From: Myxococcales bacterium
Lineage (GTDB): Bacteria > Myxococcota_C > UBA6777
NCBI GenBank assembly: GCA_020632975.1
Contig: JACKEL010000019.1
Span: forward strand, 1 to 62,071
Direction of reading: 5' to 3'
Length of the DNA: 62,071 nucleotides
The position numbers and the translations under genes are program-made. Position 1 is the first letter of the stretch. The number at the start of each line of letters is the position of its first letter. The notes beneath the pieces are model-generated. The model searched no databases. It was not told where the DNA came from and worked only from the letters and a program-made list of their open reading frames with translations. This document shows, piece after piece, positions 56,455 through 62,071 of this stretch.

Positions 56455-56600
56455 CCTGACATCACTCCCCCCCAACCCATCCCAACCCAACCGAATCCTC
56501 TCTGCGCAAATTTCGAATGTTCGGAAGGCCCCTGAGAGGGAGAAGGCGAATCGACGAGTTCATCATGCAAAGAAACGGGTGGGCTGGGATGACTCAACAT

Positions 56601-56626
56601 AAAAACTCCCTCTTGCTATGGGAGTT
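56601..56626 (-). terminator. Rho-independent terminator of the radical SAM gene
   Basis: On the minus strand, AACTCCC (56626-56620) pairs with GGGAGTT (56610-56604), then TTTAT. The stop codon of the gene (56618-56616) lies in the loop. Confidence 0.7.
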
Positions 56627-58106
56627 CGGACTCCTCAGGCCCCGTGTCTTGGGCTTTTTGGAGCTTGCTACGGATATCCGAGATCTCCCATAGCGTTTCT
56701 GCCTCAAAAGAAGTCTTCAACAATTGTAAAAGCGGGATGCCTTGCACAGTAAACCCAGCCAGCACGGCTTCTTCCTCACTCAGCGATGCGTCCGAAACTT
56801 CGGACTCTGCGACCACTGCTTCGCTTTCTTCTGGTATGGGTTCAACAATCAATTGATAACGCCCATGATCAAATGGTGTCCCTGGCGCTTTCTCCGCAAA
56901 CGCCACGCGCTCACGCAATCCCTGCGACTCCAACTGCAAAGCACGGTGGATGCAGTAAGGATTGTTCCCAGGTTGACCAAGCAAACTATGACCTGTCCAA
57001 GCACAACCTGCTTTGCAAGTCTCCGCATAATAACAAGTCTTACAAAAGCCCCAGAGATCTTCTTTGGTACGCTCTCGTAACAACCGCAGCGGCGCCGTAT
57101 TCTCGACGATATCTGCGATGGTGCGATCACGGACATTCCCTCCCGTGTATGCGGTCGTTGGCAACGAAGGGCAACCTTTCAAGCTACCATCAGCCTCCAA
57201 TCCAAGCGTCCATTTCCCAGCCGAACAACCCGACCAGTGGGCGCCTTGCTCGCCTCCAAAACGCAAAAGATGTTCGTAAGGACTAAAGTAACCAATGTTG
57301 TTGCCAGGAAACATCTGGATCTTGTTGGGATTCAGCTTGTTCTGCTTGATCCAAACCAACAAAGGAAACAACTCCAACAAGTCATAAGGCTGCAACAACA
57401 TCTCTGGTCGATCTGCGGCACGCCCCATCGCAACGGTCAGTTGGAGTTGCCAAGCCCGTGACCCAACATCCACCAACAAATCCGCTAATGCAGGTAACTC
57501 AGGCAAAGAAAGACGATTGATCTGTGTGTTGGTTGCAAGACGAATCGGGGTTTCTGCGATCTTCCGCGAAGCCGCAACCGCCGCTTTCCATGAGCCTTTG
57601 GCACCGCGGATCGCATCATGTGTCGCTTCCAAACCATCAATGGAAACCGATATCGTCCGAAGCCCCGCATCCACGGCTTGTTCGATCCGCTCATCCGTGA
57701 GATTCCGCGCTCCCGTGGTCATCCCGCAAACCATCCCGCATCGTTTCACCTCGCGCGCGATCTCGTGCCAGTCTGGACGCAGATACGCTTCCCCACCAAT
57801 CAACGTCACCTCTCGCACACCCATCGCTGCGAGTTGATGCACAACCTCAAAACATTCTTCGGTCGAAAGCTCGCTGCTCCGGGCTTTTCCCGCACGTGAT
57901 CCACAGTGCTTGCAACCCAAATCACAACGCAACGTGATCTCCCAAACACAATACAAAGGATGCGGTTTATCGCGATCTTCTGTCTGAGGAAAGCGCGCCA
58001 TCTTCTTCCGTTGTTCCTCTGAGATGGGACTTTCAATCGAAGTAGCCACTTGTGAACTCTCTTCGGGTACAGCACCGATCGGGGGCGCGGGATGCTCTGT
58101 GCTCAT
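56616..58106 (-). CDS. Radical SAM/SPASM maturase-like enzyme
   Basis: The ATG at 58106 follows GGAG seven bases upstream; the frame opens further at 58151. The [4Fe-4S] motif CxxxCxxC is in TLRCDLGCKHCGSR (Cys 61, 65, 68). The SPASM domain, about residues 310-415, has GCSAGKW, KGCPS, FCKTCYYAETCKAGC and PYCIH, enough for auxiliary clusters. The C-terminal ~70 residues are Glu-rich and not recognised. It is transcribed divergently, 109 bases from a small lipoprotein with two AYGVP motifs, so modification of that protein is suggested. Function is inferred, not shown. Confidence 0.85.
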   Translation of the reverse strand: MSTEHPAPPIGAVPEESSQVATSIESPISEEQRKKMARFPQTEDRDKPHPLYCVWEITLRCDLGCKHCGSRAGKARSSELSTEECFEVVHQLAAMGVREVTLIGGEAYLRPDWHEIAREVKRCGMVCGMTTGARNLTDERIEQAVDAGLRTISVSIDGLEATHDAIRGAKGSWKAAVAASRKIAETPIRLATNTQINRLSLPELPALADLLVDVGSRAWQLQLTVAMGRAADRPEMLLQPYDLLELFPLLVWIKQNKLNPNKIQMFPGNNIGYFSPYEHLLRFGGEQGAHWSGCSAGKWTLGLEADGSLKGCPSLPTTAYTGGNVRDRTIADIVENTAPLRLLRERTKEDLWGFCKTCYYAETCKAGCAWTGHSLLGQPGNNPYCIHRALQLESQGLRERVAFAEKAPGTPFDHGRYQLIVEPIPEESEAVVAESEVSDASLSEEEAVLAGFTVQGIPLLQLLKTSFEAETLWEISDIRSKLQKAQDTGPEESELP

Positions 58107-58215
58107 GCAAAGTCTCCATCCAAAAGCAAAAAGTCTTGCCAATTCAACCAAGATCGCTTTAACCTACCACGATACACTCTCGCAGCCTACCTCTCAATCA
58201 TGGAGAATAGAAACC

Positions 58216-58563
58216 ATGCGCTTCTTAAAAAGTGGCCTGATGATCTGCCCCTCTTGCAGCAATCACGTCAAACAACAAGACGCCGCCGAACATTGTCCCT
58301 TTTGTGGTAGCAGCTTCCAAGCCCCTTCCAATGGCCCTGCAAACAACATCAGCAAACGCAAACTCGGTATCCTCGGAGCTTCGCTCGTCAGCGTCGCCGC
58401 CATGGTCGCTTGCGTCACACCACCCGCACCCGCTTACGGCGTCCCTGTCGAAAATCCCACAGAAAAATCCGCCGAACAAACCACAGATGGCGGCGTTCAA
58501 GACACACTCCCCGCCCCCGCCTACGGCGTCCCTGCCCCCACAGACGGCGGAAACCAAGACTGA
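58216..58563 (+). CDS. Small zinc-ribbon lipoprotein with duplicated AYGVP motif, candidate radical SAM substrate
   Basis: 115 aa. ATG 58216 follows GGAGAA at about 10 bases. Residues 11-30 have CPSC and CPFC (zinc ribbon), 50-66 a hydrophobic helix ending in a lipobox-like VAAMVAC, so Cys66 could be lipidated. The tail (67-115) has a duplicated block: PAPAYGVP at 70-77 and 99-106, and TDGG-x-QD at 90-96 and 109-115. Such xYGxP tails next to a radical SAM enzyme recall the radical SAM-associated putative lipoproteins of Bacteroidota (from memory). The ribbon before the signal-like helix is unusual. Function unknown. Confidence 0.75.
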   Translation: MRFLKSGLMICPSCSNHVKQQDAAEHCPFCGSSFQAPSNGPANNISKRKLGILGASLVSVAAMVACVTPPAPAYGVPVENPTEKSAEQTTDGGVQDTLPAPAYGVPAPTDGGNQD

Positions 58564-58639
58564 TCCCCCTTCCCTCAAGATCTCCTTCCAGCCTCCGCAA
58601 CGCTCCTTTGAACGGACGACTTCTTTGTAGCGGGCGATT

Positions 58640-59060
58640 TCTTTGTAGTGGGCGGGCACGGAGGCCCGCCCCAGAAAAGGGATATCTGATCGATCTCCGC
58701 CCCAGAAAAGGGATATTCGATCGATCTCCGCCCCAGAAAGGGATATCGATCTCCGCCCCAGAAAGGATATTGTCGATTTCTCCGCCCCAGAAAAAGGGAT
58801 ATTCGATCGATTTTCGCCCCATATTCCTCCGCCCCATAAAGGAGATCTGGAAACTATCACCCCAAAAGGGATATATCTCAAGAGAAATCGGCTGATTCCT
58901 CAGCCCCATAAAAGGGATATTCGGCTGATTCCTCCGCCCCATAAAAGAGATATCCGGGAAATCCTATCACCCCAGAAAAGGGATATTCGATTTCTCCGCC
59001 CCATAATAAGGGATATCCGGGAAATCCTATCACCCCAGAAAAGGGATATTCGATTTTTTC
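58640..59060. repeat. About 13 degenerate tandem units, CCCCAGAAAAGGGATAT type, after a GC hairpin
   Basis: The block begins with a hairpin with arms GGGCGGGC (58650-58657) and GCCCGCCC (58664-58671), loop ACGGAG. Then roughly 13 copies of a 25-43 base unit follow, core CGCCCCAGAAAAGGGATAT plus TCGAT-type tail, at about 58666, 58700, 58731, 58757, 58785, 58817, 58831, 58859, 58902, 58936, 58969, 58998 and 59032. Core positions vary by one or two bases. No coding capacity. The gap to the next gene continues to 59294. Confidence 0.85.
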
Positions 59061-59202
59061 GATAGGATAAAGCTATCCCCTTGCGCAGGCCAATGCCCCA
59101 TCCCTATATCACGGGCGGGCCTCCGCGCCCGCCCAAATCCTCCCCTTGCGCAGGCCCTGCTATCCATCCCTATATCTCAGGCCCTGCTTTCCCTTGCGCA
59201 GC
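59061..59202. repeat. Second hairpin and three CCCTTGCGCAG repeats
   Basis: Arms GGGCGGGC (59113-59120) and GCCCGCCC (59127-59134), loop CTCCGC: the same hairpin type, inverted relative to the one at 58650. CCCTTGCGCAG occurs at 59078, 59143 and 59191, each near a 'TCCCTATAT' segment. Confidence 0.8.
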
Positions 59203-59232
59203 TTGACTTATCCCTTTTTCCTTTGATAACAA
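59203..59232 (+). promoter_or_regulatory. Candidate promoter for the NHL-repeat lipoprotein
   Basis: TTGACT (59203-59208), 18-base spacer, TAACAA (59227-59232). The gene starts 62 bases further on. Confidence 0.35.
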
Positions 59233-59294
59233 AATGATAAGAGGGCCGCGCCAAACAAGCTTTTCTGCCCCGCTCACCCTACCTGAGGGCTTTT

Positions 59295-60734
59295 ATGAAA
59301 CGTCTCTTTTTAGGCTGTTTATTTTTGTTTTGTTTCTCTCTCTTTTCCTGCGAGCCATTCGTCCTTTTGGGGCTTCAATGCGCAAAAGATGCGGACTGTA
59401 CGAGCAAAGGAGCAGACTACAAAGAGATGACATGCGACACACAGAAGAAAGAGTGTGTGTGCATCGTCCCTGACAAAAAATACATCGTGACTTGCAACGA
59501 AGGAAACAAATCATTCTGCGTGAATCTCCGCACCAACACGAAGCACTGTGGAAACTGCGGAACGATCTGCGAGGACGAAAAGTCTTGCATCAACGGAAGT
59601 TGCATCGTGGTGTGTCCGACAGGAAAAGTCAGTTGTGACGAGACGTGCGCGGATCTCAAAACGGACCCTTCCAACTGTGGCCTTTGTAGCAACATCTGTG
59701 ATGATGGAAGGGTCTGTATCGATGGGACTTGCACGCTACTTTGCCCCAACGGACTCACCAACTGTGGCGAGGAGTGCGTCGATACCAAAAAAGACCCACT
59801 CCACTGTGGAAAGTGCAGCAATGCTTGTTTGAGTGCAGCCAACACTTGCCTTGAGGGTCAATGCACATGCCCCAACAAGGGGCTTTTTTGCGAAGGAACG
59901 TGCTTACTTGAAGGACTCAATTGTGTATCAACCTTTGCAGGGAGCGGACAACAGGGCTTTGTGGACGGCCCCGCCAACCAAGCCCGATTAAACGCTCCCC
60001 AAGACGTCACCTTTGATCGTCAGGGCGGACTCTACGTTGCAGACACAGGAAACCACCGTATCCGAAAGCTCGATGCCATCGGCCAAACCACAACAGTGGC
60101 GGGAGATGGGCAGGCAGGTTTTACAGATGGCCCCGCCGCCCAAGCGCGTTTTTCGTCTCCCCGTGGTGTTGTGGTAGATAGCAAAGGTGACCTCTACATC
60201 GCAGACACAGGGAACCACCGCATCCGCAAGCTCGATACATCGGGCAATATTACAACCGTCGCAGGAGATGGACAAGCAGGATTTGCGGATGGGCCCGCCA
60301 ACCAAGCTCGATTCAACGCCCCTTCCAAGTTGTTGTTTGATCACCAAGGAGCCCTTTACGTCGCAGACACAGGAAATCACCGCATCCGCAAGATCGACAC
60401 ATCAGGCAACGTCACACCCCTCGCAGGCGATGGGACAAGGGGCTTTTTGGATGGACCCGCCAACCAAGCTCGGTTTAACATCCCAGAAGCGATGGCTTTT
60501 GATGCACAAGGAAACCTTTACATCGCGGATACAGGAAACTATCGCATCCGAAAGCTCGATAGCACGGGCAATATCACAACCTTTGCAGGCAGAGACACAC
60601 GCGGTCTGCAAGACGGTCCCCTGGATCGAGCCCTTTTCTATCAACCTGTAGGAATCGCCATCGATCCTTCTGGAAAGTTCTACGTATCCGAAGCCGCAAA
60701 TCAAAAGCTGCGGATTATCCAACTCTTACAGTGA
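59295..60734 (+). CDS. Cys-rich lipoprotein with C-terminal NHL-repeat propeller
   Basis: The signal GCLFLFCFSLFSC ends in a lipobox Cys; GAGGG precedes the ATG. Residues 30-200 are Cys-rich modules (CGNCGTICEDEKSC, CGLCSNICDDGRVC, CGKCSNACL). From about residue 212 there are five NHL-type units of ~55 aa with G-x-ADG-x-A-x-QARFN, then LYVADTGNHRIRKLD-type blades, forming a beta-propeller. Likely a surface protein binding other molecules. Convergent with the PEGA gene, 10 bases apart. Confidence 0.87.
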   Translation: MKRLFLGCLFLFCFSLFSCEPFVLLGLQCAKDADCTSKGADYKEMTCDTQKKECVCIVPDKKYIVTCNEGNKSFCVNLRTNTKHCGNCGTICEDEKSCINGSCIVVCPTGKVSCDETCADLKTDPSNCGLCSNICDDGRVCIDGTCTLLCPNGLTNCGEECVDTKKDPLHCGKCSNACLSAANTCLEGQCTCPNKGLFCEGTCLLEGLNCVSTFAGSGQQGFVDGPANQARLNAPQDVTFDRQGGLYVADTGNHRIRKLDAIGQTTTVAGDGQAGFTDGPAAQARFSSPRGVVVDSKGDLYIADTGNHRIRKLDTSGNITTVAGDGQAGFADGPANQARFNAPSKLLFDHQGALYVADTGNHRIRKIDTSGNVTPLAGDGTRGFLDGPANQARFNIPEAMAFDAQGNLYIADTGNYRIRKLDSTGNITTFAGRDTRGLQDGPLDRALFYQPVGIAIDPSGKFYVSEAANQKLRIIQLLQ

Positions 60735-60744
60735 GCAACACAAA

Positions 60745-62071
60745 TCATCGAGCGGGCGGGCGTTTTGCAACCTTGGAGCGAACCACGCAAGGCGGCTCTG
60801 TTTTGAGCGGACGAAGTGGGCGAAGTTGTAGCAAAAGCCCAGGAATCACCGCAGCGATCCCAACCCCACTGACAGCTGCCCCCGCAATATTAAAATGCGT
60901 GCCTGTCTGTTGCGAAAACTCTGCGGCAAAACGTACAGGATCGACATCGCGGACTTGTGTTGCGTCTTGGTTCGCAGAGATGCCCACCCCCAACAAAATA
61001 GCCCCCGTCACAACAGCCGCAGCACCCGAAAGGATCAAGGCCAAACCAATGTTTCTGGTGCCTTGTTGTTTGCGCAAGTGTTCTTGCTGAAGCTTCTGAT
61101 GTGCTGTCCAAGCGGGATCGCGCACAAGCGAAGTCAGGGGCAAGATCTTTTGGGTTTGTTCAGAGATCACTTGTTCTCGATAAGCAGGCAGATAACAAGG
61201 CTTTTCAACGCGAATCCGACGAAGCCCCATCTCCAACTGCACCCCAGCCAAAGGCGTGACACCACGAGGCGTTTGATCGATGGTCACAAAGGCCCCTTCA
61301 GGCTGGCTATGTAAAGAAAACAGTGTGGGCGGTGGCGGCCGAAACACGAGAGAGGCGGGTTCTTTCGCTTGCAAAAGAATCGTCCGCGTCTGAGGAGAAG
61401 AAAAGCGGTAGCGCACAGTGACCTTGTACTTGCCGATCGCTAGGCCAAGAAACGTCTTTCTTTCTCCTGTTGCAGTGAGACTTTCTCCACTCTCGTCTTC
61501 GACAAAGATCTTGGCTTGTGGGTCAGAGGTCACGACCAACAACGAAGAAAAAGGAGGCGTAAAGTACACCACGCGCTCTTGTTTGCTCTCTCGCTCTAAG
61601 TGAACCTCTTGAGACTGTATCGCTTTTTTCTGATAGACGACCCTAATGCGATAATGTCCCGCAAGGATGCCTTTTAAGGCCCAACGACTGGTCTTTTTGC
61701 AAGATTTTTTCTGAGATAACGTAAGATTCCAGAGACATATCTGTGCAGACAAACGCCCAGTCAGGATATACAGCGAGGTGTAGCGGATCTGCCGTTTGAG
61801 TAGTGCGCGGCGTTGGGCATATTCGACAAGTACATCTTTTTCAGAGGTGTATCGTTCTGGATCGTTTGTTTTGAGCCACTGTTCGTAAGAACGAAGCCAC
61901 CCCACAAGTTTCACACGCATCTGATCAGCGACGACATCTTTTCGTTGTTGGGTTGCCGCTTTCACACCGAGGGTCAAAGCTTCGATGGCAAAGCGCAAAC
62001 TGCTGATCTTGCGATTTTTGTCTTGCTTGGAGGAGAGGCGCAAAAAGCTTTGAAAAAAGCAATCAGAGGCT
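60745..62071 (-). CDS. PEGA-domain membrane protein (5' end beyond window)
   Basis: The frame is open to the right edge, where the reading continues as ASDCFFQSFLRLSS, so the N-terminus is missing. Two extended beta-rich PEGA-like segments are visible: RIRVVYQKKAIQSQEVHLER and FSLHSQPEGAFVTIDQTPRG. Near the end are two helices (GLALILSGAAAVVTGAILLGV and AAVSGVGIAAVIPGLLL). PEGA domains occur in surface and envelope proteins. Possibly a membrane-anchored envelope component. The TTG at 62043 is an internal candidate, not the certain start. Confidence 0.75.
   Translation of the reverse strand, partial: ASDCFFQSFLRLSSKQDKNRKISSLRFAIEALTLGVKAATQQRKDVVADQMRVKLVGWLRSYEQWLKTNDPERYTSEKDVLVEYAQRRALLKRQIRYTSLYILTGRLSAQICLWNLTLSQKKSCKKTSRWALKGILAGHYRIRVVYQKKAIQSQEVHLERESKQERVVYFTPPFSSLLVVTSDPQAKIFVEDESGESLTATGERKTFLGLAIGKYKVTVRYRFSSPQTRTILLQAKEPASLVFRPPPPTLFSLHSQPEGAFVTIDQTPRGVTPLAGVQLEMGLRRIRVEKPCYLPAYREQVISEQTQKILPLTSLVRDPAWTAHQKLQQEHLRKQQGTRNIGLALILSGAAAVVTGAILLGVGISANQDATQVRDVDPVRFAAEFSQQTGTHFNIAGAAVSGVGIAAVIPGLLLQLRPLRPLKTEPPCVVRSKVAKRPPAR

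Noticed and set aside
58660..59060. CRISPR-array appearance of the tandem repeats
   Set aside because: Repeats are degenerate, spacers are absent or of irregular length, and no cas gene is nearby.
1..62071. tRNA or rRNA genes
   Set aside because: No cloverleaf pattern or rRNA signature sequence was recognised by eye; a dedicated search could still find a tRNA.

Overview
The window looks like chromosomal DNA of a bacterium from or near the Myxococcota, of moderate GC (about half by eye). The clues are two proteins ending in MYXO-CTERM-like tails (Cys motif, one membrane segment, Arg-rich end), a large set of Cys-rich secreted lipoproteins, a zinc-ribbon Ser/Thr kinase, PEGA and FG-GAP/UnbV proteins, and aromatic-carotenoid genes. 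The phylum is inferred from gene content only; there is no rRNA or tRNA in the window to confirm it.

Layout. 1-10 kb: a Ser/Thr kinase cut by the left edge, a 7-TM hybrid histidine kinase, the tRNA wobble-modification pair cmoA-cmoB, a Na/Pi cotransporter, a small secreted protein and a peptidoglycan-binding M15-like peptidase. 10-12.3 kb: a membrane protein whose 5' end abuts an IS200/IS605-type (tnpB-only) element with a visible reRNA/omegaRNA end. 12.3-17.1 kb (minus): a carotenoid operon with lycopene cyclase, a Rieske oxygenase, a UbiE-type methyltransferase and a CrtU-like desaturase/methylase, plus a DUF486 protein. 17.2-24.3 kb: an N-acetylmuramoyl-L-alanine amidase with a MYXO-CTERM-like tail, Gph, a GDPD, a small coiled-coil protein and a CRTAC1/UnbV lipoprotein. 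24.3-43.2 kb: a surface-polysaccharide locus with two FkbM methyltransferases, radical SAM/SPASM, flippase, DUF268 (frameshifted), a fibrinogen-like-domain lipoprotein, a Wzy-like polymerase, asparagine synthase, an MBL-fold protein and four glycosyltransferases. 43.2-46.7 kb: a lipoprotein methyltransferase, a palindromic repeat cluster, a GST and an ECF sigma/anti-sigma/YbjQ operon. 46.8-56.4 kb: Cys-rich lipoprotein, matrixin, M23 peptidase, XerC and a 1216-aa protein of 17 Cys-rich modules. 56.6-62 kb: a radical SAM/SPASM enzyme divergent from a small zinc-ribbon lipoprotein with duplicated AYGVP motifs, a second palindromic repeat cluster, an NHL-repeat lipoprotein and a PEGA protein cut by the right edge.

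The most promising candidate for an undescribed system is the radical SAM/SPASM enzyme (56616-58106) paired with the AYGVP-repeat lipoprotein (58216-58563). Other notable points are the hairpin repeat family that shares a conserved loop between two loci 14 kb apart, the Rieske oxygenase inside the aromatic carotenoid operon, and the single-base frameshift in the DUF268 gene. All start choices are by eye, from Shine-Dalgarno spacing and expected N-termini.
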